In this document: piece after piece, positions 27,961 through 38,521 of the stretch
Layout of the letters: each line of letters starts with the position of its first letter
Numbering within the stretch: the first letter of the stretch is position 1
Source of the DNA: Clostridium cuniculi
GTDB taxonomy: Bacteria; Bacillota; Clostridia; Clostridiales; Clostridiaceae
DNA: 64,000 nt
Direction of reading: 5' to 3'
Assembly (NCBI RefSeq): GCF_004353185.1
Contig: NZ_SMUS01000014.1
Span: 1-64,000, forward strand
Made by a program: the position numbers and the translations under genes
The notes under the pieces: generated by a model
The model's database searches: none
Told to the model about the DNA's origin: nothing
What the model saw: the letters and a program-made list of their open reading frames with translations, nothing else

Positions 27961-28794
27961 ATGAGGATTACACGCATAATAAATAATAATGTAGTTTGTG
28001 CAGTTAATGAAAGAAATCAAGAGAGAATTCTTTTAGGATCAGGAATTGGTTTTCAAAAGAAAAAAGGAGATGAAATTGAAAAAGGCAAAATAGAGAAGGA
28101 ATTTTTCTTAAAGTCTAAATCAGTATCTGGGAAACTTTTTTCATTATTAACTCAAATACCTATGGAGTATATGAGAGTTACGGATAATATAATAAAATAT
28201 GCAAAAGAGGCATTAGATGAAGAGTTAAGTGAAAATATCTATTTGACATTAACAGATCATATTAGTTTCTCAATAGCAAGGCAAGAAAATGGACTACCAT
28301 TTGGTAATGCATTGTTATGGGAAATAAAAAGATTTTATTCTAAGGAGTTTAATATTGGTCTACATGCAGTGGACTTATTAAATGAAGAATTTAATATAAA
28401 CTTACCTGAAGATGAAGCGGCATCTATAGCTATGCATATTGTAAATGCAGAATTAGGTAGTGGGGCAGTAAGGGATACTATACAAGTTACAGAAGTTATT
28501 CAAAATATTTTAAATTTAATAAGATATCACTTTAAAACTGATTTAAATGAAGAGTCCTTATATTATAGTAGATTTTTAACACATTTAAAATTCTTTGCCT
28601 ATAGAATATTAAATGACAATATTAATGAGGTTGGAGATAAAGATTTTGAAGAGGTTGTAAAGCTTAGATATCCAGAATCATATGAGTGTGCTTTAAAAAT
28701 TGCTAGTTTAATTAAAGATAAATATAATAAGAGTTTATCTTCAGATGAATTAGTTTATTTAACAGTACATATTAAAAGAATTACAACAAACTAA
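27961..28794 (+). CDS. licT: BglG/LicT-family transcriptional antiterminator
   Basis: 277 residues from ATG 27961 (GGGAGAGG five bases upstream, preferred over the GTG at 27955). Starts with the RNA-binding CAT domain (MRITRIINNNVVCAVNER ... LLGSGIGFQKKKGD), then PRD1 (about 65-170) and PRD2 (about 170-277) with conserved His residues (DHISF; AMHIVNAELG; TVHIKR). It binds RAT RNA when beta-glucosides are present and is inactivated through phosphorylation by the cognate EII. Two RATs, before this gene and before the PTS gene, show autoregulation plus control of uptake. Confidence 0.95.
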   Translation: MRITRIINNNVVCAVNERNQERILLGSGIGFQKKKGDEIEKGKIEKEFFLKSKSVSGKLFSLLTQIPMEYMRVTDNIIKYAKEALDEELSENIYLTLTDHISFSIARQENGLPFGNALLWEIKRFYSKEFNIGLHAVDLLNEEFNINLPEDEAASIAMHIVNAELGSGAVRDTIQVTEVIQNILNLIRYHFKTDLNEESLYYSRFLTHLKFFAYRILNDNINEVGDKDFEEVVKLRYPESYECALKIASLIKDKYNKSLSSDELVYLTVHIKRITTN

Positions 28795-28817
28795 AACTTA
28801 AGGAAACTTGGTTTAAT

Positions 28818-28848
28818 AGGATTGTTACTGGTGGTGCAGGCAAGACCT
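28818..28848 (+). promoter_or_regulatory. RAT antiterminator element 2
   Basis: GGATTGTTACTGG, then GGTGCAGGCAAGACCT, one base longer than RAT 1 in the middle. It overlaps the terminator that precedes the PTS gene. Confidence 0.92.
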
Positions 28849-28930
28849 AGAGAGTTATTAATTAGTTTATATATAATTGAAGTTAAAAATTATATATAAA
28901 TTAGTTAATAATTACTCTAGGTCTTTTTTT
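28845..28930 (+). terminator. RAT-controlled terminator 2 upstream of bglF
   Basis: Very long stem, about 33 pairs: ACCTAGAGAGTTATTAATTA... on the left and ...ATAATTACTCTAGGT on the right, followed by a T run at 28924-28930. It is longer than needed for simple termination. Confidence 0.9.
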
Positions 28931-28961
28931 ATACAAATTTTTTATATAAGGAGAGATTTTA

Positions 28962-30830
28962 ATGGATTTTAAACAAATGGCAGTCACTATATTAAAATTA
29001 GTTGGCGGTGAAAAAAATGTAGCAAGTGTTACAAATTGTATGACTCGTTTAAGATTTAACTTAAATGATGTAAATAAAGCTCAGGTTGATGAAATAAAGA
29101 AACTTAAGGGAGTTCAAGGTGTTGTAAATAAAAATGGGCAATTCCAAATAATAATAGGTACTAATGTAAGTAAAGTATGTGATGAAATACATAAGTTAGG
29201 TAACTTTGGTGAAAATTCATCTTCTGATGTAGAAGATAAAGAGACAGGAGTTATAAATAAAGTTTTAGGGACTATTACTGCAATATTCACTCCTATTATT
29301 CCAGCTCTTGCAGGATCAGGGATGATAAAGGCATTATTAGCAATATTAAAGCTTTTTGGAATAGTAAGTGTTGATTCACAAACTTATACTTATTTAAGCT
29401 TTTTAAGTGACACAGTATTCTATTTCTTACCAGTTATATTAGCTTATTCTGCTGCAAAGAGATTTAAATGTAGTCCTTATTTAGCTGCAGTACTTGGTGC
29501 ATCTTTATTACATCCAAGCTTTTCGGCATTAAATACTGGTGATCCAGTAGCATTCTTTGGTATACCGATAAGAATGATTTCTTATGGATCAAGTGTTGTT
29601 CCTATACTTTTAATAGTATTTGCGCAATCTTATATTGAAAGATTTGCTAAAAAGATATCTCCAAATGCTGTTAAGGTATTTTTAGTTCCTTTAATAACTT
29701 TAGTTATAACTTCATTAATTGCTTTTAGTGCTTTAGGACCTTTAGGAAACTATGTTGGTGAAATTCTTGCTATTGGTATGAACTTTATTAATGATAAAGC
29801 AGGATGGCTTATTCCTGTAATAATGGGTACTTTATGTCCATTCTTTATAATGACAGGTATGCATTATTGTTTTGCTCCAATTCAACAAATACAATATTCT
29901 ACTTTAGGATATGGAACAATTTTGGGGCCTGGTATGCTTTCATCTAATATAGCTCAAGCTACTTCAAGTTTAATAGTTGGATTAAAGAGTAAAAATAAAG
30001 ACTTAAAACAATTAGCTTTATCAAGTAGTGCTACTGCATTTATGGGTATTACTGAACCTGCTTTATATGGTGTTAACTTTAAGCTTAAAAAACCACTTTA
30101 TGCTTCAATGATAGGTGGAGGAGTTGCTGGGCTTTATGCTGGTATTACTGGAATAAGAACTTATGCTTCTGCAACTGCTGGACTTGCTGCAATTCCAGTT
30201 TATATAAGTGATGATATGTCAAATGTTATAAATGCTTGTATTACAATTGTTATCTCTATAGTTGTTACTGCTATTGTTACATTAATATTAGGTTTTGATG
30301 ATATTAAAGATGAAGATACAGTAGAAGAAGTTACTAATGATTCTCAAAAAAATAGTGTTAAAACATCAATAGTAGGTGAGATATCTATAACATCTCCAGT
30401 AGAAGGTGAAGCTATTCCATTATCACAAGTTAATGATGATGTGTTTGCACAAGAGCTTATGGGTAAAGGTATGGCTGTTATACCATCAGAAGGCAAAGTA
30501 TATTCACCAGTTAATGGAACAGTGGAATCACTATTTAAAACAAATCATGCGATTGGTTTAAAGGCTGAGAATGGTTTAGAATTACTAATACATATTGGAT
30601 TGGATACTGTAAAATTAGGTGGAAAGCATTTTACACCGCATATAAAACAAGGTGATAAAATAAATGTTGGGGATTTATTAATAGAATTTGATAAAGATTC
30701 AATAAAAGAAGAAGGATATGAGTTAGATACTGCTGTTATAGTTACAAATAGCTTAGAGTATTTAGATGTACTTGGAACTGAAAAAACTTATATTACTAAA
30801 AATGATACTTTAATAAGAGTAATTAACTAA
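28962..30830 (+). CDS. bglF: Beta-glucoside PTS EIIBCA permease
   Basis: 622 residues, usual length for BglF/BglP. EIIB domain (about 1-85) with Cys26 in VTNCMTRLRF; EIIC membrane domain (about 100-430, including GMHYCFAPIQ and GITEPALYGV); EIIA domain (about 470-622) with His529 and the phosphorylatable His544 in LLIHIGLDTVKLGGKHF. It imports aryl- or oligo-beta-glucosides such as salicin, arbutin or cellobiose as 6-phosphates and also controls LicT by phosphorylation. ATG has AAGGAGAGA upstream. The hydrolase gene follows 15 bases later. Confidence 0.95.
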   Translation: MDFKQMAVTILKLVGGEKNVASVTNCMTRLRFNLNDVNKAQVDEIKKLKGVQGVVNKNGQFQIIIGTNVSKVCDEIHKLGNFGENSSSDVEDKETGVINKVLGTITAIFTPIIPALAGSGMIKALLAILKLFGIVSVDSQTYTYLSFLSDTVFYFLPVILAYSAAKRFKCSPYLAAVLGASLLHPSFSALNTGDPVAFFGIPIRMISYGSSVVPILLIVFAQSYIERFAKKISPNAVKVFLVPLITLVITSLIAFSALGPLGNYVGEILAIGMNFINDKAGWLIPVIMGTLCPFFIMTGMHYCFAPIQQIQYSTLGYGTILGPGMLSSNIAQATSSLIVGLKSKNKDLKQLALSSSATAFMGITEPALYGVNFKLKKPLYASMIGGGVAGLYAGITGIRTYASATAGLAAIPVYISDDMSNVINACITIVISIVVTAIVTLILGFDDIKDEDTVEEVTNDSQKNSVKTSIVGEISITSPVEGEAIPLSQVNDDVFAQELMGKGMAVIPSEGKVYSPVNGTVESLFKTNHAIGLKAENGLELLIHIGLDTVKLGGKHFTPHIKQGDKINVGDLLIEFDKDSIKEEGYELDTAVIVTNSLEYLDVLGTEKTYITKNDTLIRVIN

Positions 30831-32261
<1,431 letters not shown>

Positions 32262-32361
32262 TTTTTAGAATAAAATAAATCTCAAAATAAAATGTATTTA
32301 AAAATAAATTATATGTCAAATATTAATTCACTGTGGTTAATTTAGTTTAAAAAATTTTAGC

Positions 32362-32412
32362 AAACAAGCACTTCGTAGATGAATATGCTACGTAGTGCTT
32401 GTTTATTTTTAT
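32362..32412 (+). terminator. Terminator of the licT-bglF-bglA operon
   Basis: 17-bp stem AAACAAGCACTTCGTAG / CTACGTAGTGCTTGTTT with one mismatch and a 9-base loop, then ATTTTTATT. Confidence 0.88.
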
Positions 32413-32494
32413 TATAAATTGTTTATTATAGCATATATTTCAAATTAGAAGTTATATATAAAATTATGAAATTAAAAGAAAAAATGGAATTCAT

Positions 32495-32523
32495 TTTACA
32501 ATTAATGTTTTTATTGATAATAT
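32495..32523 (+). promoter_or_regulatory. Candidate promoter of the PilZ exopolysaccharide operon
   Basis: TTTACA at 32495-32500, a 17-base spacer and TAATAT at 32518-32523 (an alternative -10 TATAAT starts at 32521). It lies about 115 bases before the UDP-sugar dehydrogenase start. No riboswitch-like fold was seen in the leader. Confidence 0.45.
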
Positions 32524-32638
32524 AATAATGAATATTATTAAAAAAATACGTATAAAGATAAGATTAGATGTATAAAAAAGAAGAAATATGTCTTGGAATT
32601 TATTTCAGATTTTAAATTGGGGAAAGGAAGATAGAATC

Positions 32639-33931
32639 ATGATGAAAAATGGTTTTAAGATGGCGATAATTGGATTGGGATATGTAGGTATGCCTTTAGC
32701 TATTGCATTTTCAAAGAAACTAGATGTTATTGGCTTTGATATAAATGAAGAAAAGATTAATAAATATATTAGTGGTATAGATGAGACTAATGAAGTTGGT
32801 AATGAAGCAATAAAGAATTCCACAGTGAAGTTTACATCTAATGAAAAGGAATTAAAGGAAGCACAATTTTTTATAGTTGCAGTACCAACACCAATTAAAA
32901 TTGATAAAACTCCAGATTTAAGACCTGTAATTGAAGCAAGTAAAATTGTTGGAAGAAATTTAAGTAAGGATTCTATAGTTGTATTTGAATCAACTGTATA
33001 TCCCGGAGTAACAGAAGAAATATGTGTACCTATATTAGAAAGTGAATCAGGTTTAAAATGTGGAAAAGACTTTAAGGTTGGATATTCTCCAGAAAGAATA
33101 AATCCAGGAGATAAGGTTAATAGGTTAGAAACTATAGTTAAGATAGTTTCAGGAATGGATAAAGAGAGCTTAGATATAATAGCTAGTACATATGAAATGA
33201 TTATTGAAGCAGGAGTTCATAGAGCGGAAAGCATTAAAGTTGCTGAAGCTGCAAAAGTTATAGAGAATTCTCAAAGAGATGTGAATATTGCTTTTGTAAA
33301 TGAAATAGCAATGATATTTAATAAGATGGATATAAATACTAAAGCAGTTTTAGAAGCAGCAGGAACTAAGTGGAATTTCCTGAAGTTTTCACCTGGACTT
33401 GTTGGAGGACACTGTATAGGAGTTGATCCATATTATTTAACATATAAGGGGGAGCAACTAGGATATAGAGCTCAAATAATATCTGCTGGAAGAAGAGTAA
33501 ATGATGATATGGGGAAATTTATAGCCAATGAGACTATAAAGCAAATGATTAAGGCTAATAAAAATATAAATGGAGCTAAGATTGGAATATTAGGAATAAC
33601 ATTTAAGGAAAATTGTCCAGATGTAAGAAATACGAAAATAGTTGATATAATCGAAGAATTAGAGGAATACTCAGCGCAGTGTATAGTTAGCGATTATATG
33701 GCAAATAAGGATGAAGTAAAAAAAGAGTATGATATAGATTTAGTCAATATGGAAGAATTAAAAGATTTAGATTGTATTATTTTAGCAGTTGCACATGATA
33801 ATTATAAGAATTTAGAATTAAGTTTTCTTAACAAACTATATAATGATGGAAGCAAAGTATTAATAGACATAAAATCTATGATAAATAAAATAGATGCTGA
33901 AAATCAAGGCTTTATTTATTGGAGTCTATAA
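32639..33931 (+). CDS. UDP-N-acetylhexosamine / UDP-glucose 6-dehydrogenase family (WbpO/TviB-like)
   Basis: 430 residues from ATG 32639 (AAAGGAAG eight bases upstream). N-terminal NAD fold IIGLGYVGMPLA; FKVGYSPERINPGD and catalytic Cys259 in GGHCIGVDPYYL; C-terminal domain with GILGITFKENCPDVRNTK. The SPERINPGD and GGHCIGVDPYYL signatures are those of the WbpO/TviB/WbpA group, which oxidise UDP-GalNAc, UDP-GlcNAc or ManNAc twice to the uronic acid, more than of Ugd. It would supply an acidic UDP-sugar in the cytoplasm. The PilZ-GT2 synthase lies two genes downstream, so a uronate-containing polymer is suggested. Exact substrate open. Confidence 0.85.
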   Translation: MMKNGFKMAIIGLGYVGMPLAIAFSKKLDVIGFDINEEKINKYISGIDETNEVGNEAIKNSTVKFTSNEKELKEAQFFIVAVPTPIKIDKTPDLRPVIEASKIVGRNLSKDSIVVFESTVYPGVTEEICVPILESESGLKCGKDFKVGYSPERINPGDKVNRLETIVKIVSGMDKESLDIIASTYEMIIEAGVHRAESIKVAEAAKVIENSQRDVNIAFVNEIAMIFNKMDINTKAVLEAAGTKWNFLKFSPGLVGGHCIGVDPYYLTYKGEQLGYRAQIISAGRRVNDDMGKFIANETIKQMIKANKNINGAKIGILGITFKENCPDVRNTKIVDIIEELEEYSAQCIVSDYMANKDEVKKEYDIDLVNMEELKDLDCIILAVAHDNYKNLELSFLNKLYNDGSKVLIDIKSMINKIDAENQGFIYWSL

Positions 33932-33983
33932 AAATAAAAACCATAGAAAATATTTTTAATTTTATTATTTTAAGGGGGAAAAT

Positions 33984-36578
33984 ATGCGTATAAGCAAATT
34001 AAAAATGTTGGGAATAGTCATTGTAGTTGTTTTAGTAATTATACTGGGGATTATTGTTTTAAATAAGAAAAGTAATTTTACTGAAAATGATGCAAAAGAT
34101 TATATTATATATGATTCAGATAAGGCAATAAAAGATGCATTAAGTGAAATAAAGACAACATCTAAAAAGTCAAATATACTTTCTGATGTTAATACTTCTG
34201 AAAATGTTATTTCTCTTAATTTTGTGGGGTTATCTACACCAGAAACAAATGATAAGTTAGTAAATATTTTAAAGCAATATAATACGAAAAGTACATTTTT
34301 TATTCCTGGAATATTAGCAGCAGAAGATACGGATATATTTGAAAAGTTAATAGAGGGAAATCATAAAGTTGGAAGCAATGGATTATTAGCAGAAAATAAG
34401 ATGGAAGAATATACTGAGGAAGAATTAGTAGATTCTTTTATTAGGACAAATGAAATTATACAAAAGTGGACAAACAAAAATGAATCTATTTTATTATATT
34501 GTAATTCAACTTCATATACGGATAAAGTGTTAAAAGCAGCTTATGTTAGTGGAAATGAAGATGTAGTAAAAAGTAAGTATATATTAAATTATAGAAGTTT
34601 TAAGTCATATGAGGAAACTTTAGCTTATATAAGTAAGATACCTAAAGGAAGTATGATTACTGTTAAATTAGCTGGAGAGCTAGATGATACTGAGTATAAA
34701 AAAGATGAAAAACCAGCAGAGGATATGCAAGGAACAATTGTAGAAAATCCTTTAGAAGATTTTGATGAAGAAGAAAGACTTCTTATGGTTGTTGAATGGA
34801 TTGTAAAAGCTTTAAATGAACTAAATTATAATATTGTTACTTGTGATGAGTTACAACAATATGGTGAAGCTGATGATAGTGATACTAGTAATAATATTAG
34901 TTATTATGATAGTAACAATTCAAAAAATTTAACTTCAAATAATGGTTCACAAGGCAGTGATAATAACTTTGAATATTTAGAACCTATAGATTTAGATGTA
35001 TATTATACAAATAAAGCAGAGGAGCTAAGAGTTAGTAACAATGGTAAGAAGGCATCAACAGAGGGAAAGGTGTACACAGTACAACCTAGTGTTGGATATA
35101 GTTTTTATGGAGTAAGTAATACTACTGTTTTACAAGATGTTTTAAATAAATTAAATAATCAAAAAATAAAGGCTACATTCTTTATAACTGAAAAAGATAT
35201 AAGGAATAATGAAAAAGAGATAAAAGAAATTGTTGATAATGGTCATGAACTTCAAATTATGTTAGTTGAAGGCAGTGGAAATGATTATTTATCAGTTGCC
35301 AAAAGTATTTTAAATATTAAAAGATATATAAAAAATAATTTTAATCAAGATGCTACTTTAGTTAGATATCCTTATGAGGTTCAGTATTCTGATGAGGCTT
35401 TAGAAGCAATATCGGCAACAGGATGTAAAGTTATTGGTCAAAATTTATCTGTAGCAACTACAGCAGTTGGCAAGGATGGAACTATTGAAGAGGTTAAAAA
35501 TAATATATTCAATTTAGGTAATATAGCCTTACATAAAGGTTTTATAGTTTATTTTAGAATGGATTATTATAATGATAATACTATAATTGGAAATTTAGTA
35601 GAGTTAATAAAGAAGGAAAAGGTCGATCCTATTGGATATATAGATCAGGGTGTAAAGCATAATGGTTATAGCTTTGCTAAATTAAGTGAGTTAGTTACAA
35701 GTGATTATGTATTTAATTATCCACTTACTAATTCTGAAATATTACCAGAGGTACTAGATAAGATTAAAAAAGGACATTTAGAAAATATAGAAGATCCTAT
35801 AGGGTATATTTCTAAGAGATATATAGGTAGTCCTTTTGCTAAATATACTGAATCATTACCAGGTTTTGAAGAAGATGAAATTGAAGTTTTAGATAAGGTT
35901 GGTAGATTTACAGATGATAATACTATTTTCTTAACTTTTGATGACTGGGGTTCAGATATAGCTATAAATAAATTACTTTATATATTAGATAAGTATAATG
36001 TAAAGGCAACATTTTTTGTTCGTACTAATTATATTGATGATAATCCAGGTTTGTTACGTACAATTGCTTTAGCTGGACATGATATAGCAAGTCATTCAGA
36101 TAACCATATTTTATTAAGTAATACTACAGATAAAAATGGGGTATTTGCAGAAATTACTGATAAACAAGCTGAAGCTATACAAGAAGATGTAATACTTTCT
36201 TATAAAAAGTTACAAAGCATAGTAGGGGATATTTATGTTGATGGAAGACCAGCATTACAAACATATTTTAGACCACCAACTTTAGCAGTAAGTAAAAAAG
36301 GGTTAATGAGTGTATTTGACTCAGGATTTAGTTATGTAATTTCAGGAGATTTTACAACTAAAGATTATGAGGCAAAAAGTGCTGAAGAGTTAATTAATAA
36401 ACTTAAATATGGAATTGTATCAGGTGAGAATAATGAGATTAAAATTACAGATGGAACTATATTAGTTATGCATATGTCAGATGAGGCTAAATTTACAGCT
36501 GAAGCATTAGATACAATAATACCTTATTATTTATCACAAGGTTATGAATTCGGTAGAATAAGTGATTATTTAAGATAA
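33984..36578 (+). CDS. Membrane-anchored protein with three tandem NodB-like domains; only the last has intact metal ligands
   Basis: 864 residues, ATG after AAGGGGGAAAA. One N-terminal membrane anchor (about 7-27). NodB-like fold 1 (about 65-290) and fold 2 (about 355-550) keep the structural strands (KSTFFIPG; KATFFITE) but lack the Asp-Asp and His-x-x-x-His ligands. Fold 3 (about 640-864) has FLTFDDWG (Asp653, Asp654), HSDNH (His704, His708) and YFRPP, the zinc/cobalt site and catalytic motifs of CE4 polysaccharide deacetylases. It should deacetylate an N-acetylated glycan outside the cell. The first two domains may bind glycan. Central Asn/Ser-rich linker about 300-330. Operon neighbour of the PilZ synthase. 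Confidence 0.85.
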   Translation: MRISKLKMLGIVIVVVLVIILGIIVLNKKSNFTENDAKDYIIYDSDKAIKDALSEIKTTSKKSNILSDVNTSENVISLNFVGLSTPETNDKLVNILKQYNTKSTFFIPGILAAEDTDIFEKLIEGNHKVGSNGLLAENKMEEYTEEELVDSFIRTNEIIQKWTNKNESILLYCNSTSYTDKVLKAAYVSGNEDVVKSKYILNYRSFKSYEETLAYISKIPKGSMITVKLAGELDDTEYKKDEKPAEDMQGTIVENPLEDFDEEERLLMVVEWIVKALNELNYNIVTCDELQQYGEADDSDTSNNISYYDSNNSKNLTSNNGSQGSDNNFEYLEPIDLDVYYTNKAEELRVSNNGKKASTEGKVYTVQPSVGYSFYGVSNTTVLQDVLNKLNNQKIKATFFITEKDIRNNEKEIKEIVDNGHELQIMLVEGSGNDYLSVAKSILNIKRYIKNNFNQDATLVRYPYEVQYSDEALEAISATGCKVIGQNLSVATTAVGKDGTIEEVKNNIFNLGNIALHKGFIVYFRMDYYNDNTIIGNLVELIKKEKVDPIGYIDQGVKHNGYSFAKLSELVTSDYVFNYPLTNSEILPEVLDKIKKGHLENIEDPIGYISKRYIGSPFAKYTESLPGFEEDEIEVLDKVGRFTDDNTIFLTFDDWGSDIAINKLLYILDKYNVKATFFVRTNYIDDNPGLLRTIALAGHDIASHSDNHILLSNTTDKNGVFAEITDKQAEAIQEDVILSYKKLQSIVGDIYVDGRPALQTYFRPPTLAVSKKGLMSVFDSGFSYVISGDFTTKDYEAKSAEELINKLKYGIVSGENNEIKITDGTILVMHMSDEAKFTAEALDTIIPYYLSQGYEFGRISDYLR

Positions 36579-36626
36579 AAAAGTATTATTTTATTGTCTA
36601 TTTTTATTATTATGAAAGGGGATAAG

Positions 36627-38480
36627 ATGTTTAAAAGAAGCGTTAAAAAGAGCCAAGAGAGTGAAGATATATTACTTAAGGTAACTAGTGATAGAAGATT
36701 ATTATCTAATGTTCCAGATCCTAATAAGATTCGTTCTGGTGAAGATAGGCGAGGTAGTGGCATAGAAGATATAAAAGATGAAGACAAGCTACGATACCGT
36801 GTAGAATATGATGTTAATGTAACATGTTATTCAAGGAAATTTAATAAAGTTAACTTTAAATGTAAGGGAGTTAATGTTTCTACTACAGGTATATTGTTGA
36901 AGATAGAAGATAAAGAACAAGCTTATATACTTGAAAACTCTAATAGTATAGTTTTAAAGTTTAAAGTTACTCCAGGTAGTATGCCAGAGGGATATGAAAA
37001 TAAGGTTAAAACTAAGGCGCAATATATTAGAACAAATATTAATGATGGTGAAATGTTTATTGCAGTTAAGTTTAATAAAAATCTTAGAGAAGTTAATAAG
37101 AGTACAGGCACATATACTATTTTAATTTCTAGTTTATTATTAGCATTTGTTACATTATTTATTATTTTTATGCGTATTGAAAGTGTTCTTTATTTTAAGT
37201 TTAATAGATGGATGTATTTATACAGTATTATAACAGCTTCATTTTTATTAACTAGATATATTTGGGGAGCTCTTTATAGACCAGTAAAAGTTGATCCTGA
37301 TTATACTCCTGGAGTTAGTATTTTGATTCCTTGTTTTAATGAAGAACAGTGGATACAACAAACTATTATAAGTTGCATAAATCAAAATTATCCAATTGAT
37401 AAATTAGAAGTAATAGTTATTGATGACTGTTCAAATGATAAATCAATAGAGAAAATAAAAGAAATAGTAGATAAGTTAGTAAAAGAAAATGAAAGATTTG
37501 AAGTTAATGGTAGAATTAAATATATTGTTCAGAAGCAAAATGCAGGAAAAAGAGAGGCTTTAGCAGTAGGAGCTAAAGAGGCTAAACATGACCTTTTAGT
37601 ATTTGTAGATTCTGATAGCTTTTTAGCTCCAAATGCAATTAGAAATTTAGTGCAACCTTTTAAGGATCCGAAAATGGGAGGGGTTGCAGGAAGAACTGAT
37701 GTAGCTAATACTTATACAAATGTTTTAACAAAAATGCAATCTGTTAGATATTATATAGCATTTAGAATTATGAAGGCTGCTGAATCTAGATTTGATGCAG
37801 TTACTTGTTTATCAGGACCATTAGCATGTTATAGAAGAGATATAGTAATAGAAAATACAGATGCATGGCTTAATCAAAGTTTTTTAGGGCAAAAAGCTAC
37901 TTTTGGTGATGATAGAGCTATGACAAATTTTGTTTTAAGTAAGTATAGAACTGGATATCAAGATACTGCTGTCTGTTCTACAATTGTTCCTAATAAATAT
38001 AAGGTGTTTTTAAAGCAACAAATGAGATGGAAAAGATCTTGGTTAAGAGAATCATTAATAGCAGGAAAGTTTATGTGGAAAAAGGAACCTTTTGCAGCAG
38101 TAACCTTCTATATGGGATTATTAGTACCAATTTTAGCTCCAGTAGTAGTTGTATATAATTTAATAATTGTACCATTTACATATAACATTTTCCCTAAAAC
38201 TTTTATTATTGGACTTTTAATGATGGCAATGCTTATGAGTATAACACAGTTACGTTTAAGAAAAAGTACAACTTGGTTCTTTGGGTTAGTATTTTGTTTA
38301 TTTTATGAAGCAGTATTGTTATGGCAAATGCCTGTTGCTTGGGTAACTTTCTGGAAGTCAACATGGGGAACAAGAATGACTCCTAGCGATATAGAAGAAA
38401 TGAATAAGAAAGAAGAAGCTAAAAATAGAAAGTTAAAGAAGAGAATGACGAAAATTAATGTTAAGGACAACCTTAATTAA
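36627..38480 (+). CDS. PilZ-GT2 fusion: c-di-GMP-controlled processive glycan synthase
   Basis: 617 residues from ATG 36627 (AAAGGGG five bases before). An Arg-rich start (RSGEDRRGSG) leads to a PilZ domain (about 50-155) with the second c-di-GMP motif NVSTTG intact; the first, RxxxR, reads KLRYR. Two membrane spans (about 165-215), then a GT2 domain: VSILIPCFNEE at about 230, DxD as DSD 328-330, GDD in FGDDRA, and QxxRW as QQMRW 464-468, the complete processive-synthase set of BcsA, HasA and PgaC. Further membrane spans at 490-590. It should polymerise and export a beta-linked glycan when c-di-GMP is bound. In BcsA the PilZ domain is C-terminal; here it is N-terminal. Confidence 0.9.
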   Translation: MFKRSVKKSQESEDILLKVTSDRRLLSNVPDPNKIRSGEDRRGSGIEDIKDEDKLRYRVEYDVNVTCYSRKFNKVNFKCKGVNVSTTGILLKIEDKEQAYILENSNSIVLKFKVTPGSMPEGYENKVKTKAQYIRTNINDGEMFIAVKFNKNLREVNKSTGTYTILISSLLLAFVTLFIIFMRIESVLYFKFNRWMYLYSIITASFLLTRYIWGALYRPVKVDPDYTPGVSILIPCFNEEQWIQQTIISCINQNYPIDKLEVIVIDDCSNDKSIEKIKEIVDKLVKENERFEVNGRIKYIVQKQNAGKREALAVGAKEAKHDLLVFVDSDSFLAPNAIRNLVQPFKDPKMGGVAGRTDVANTYTNVLTKMQSVRYYIAFRIMKAAESRFDAVTCLSGPLACYRRDIVIENTDAWLNQSFLGQKATFGDDRAMTNFVLSKYRTGYQDTAVCSTIVPNKYKVFLKQQMRWKRSWLRESLIAGKFMWKKEPFAAVTFYMGLLVPILAPVVVVYNLIIVPFTYNIFPKTFIIGLLMMAMLMSITQLRLRKSTTWFFGLVFCLFYEAVLLWQMPVAWVTFWKSTWGTRMTPSDIEEMNKKEEAKNRKLKKRMTKINVKDNLN

Positions 38481-38521
38481 GAGGAAGCATTTTAACTCAT
38501 ATTTGATAAAGGGTGAAAAGT

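Larger units (their letters stand above)
32262..32638 (+). other. Intergenic gap: bgl terminator and exopolysaccharide promoter
   Basis: About 377 bases. It holds the terminator at 32362-32412 and a promoter candidate at 32495-32523. Nothing else was recognised. Confidence 0.5.
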
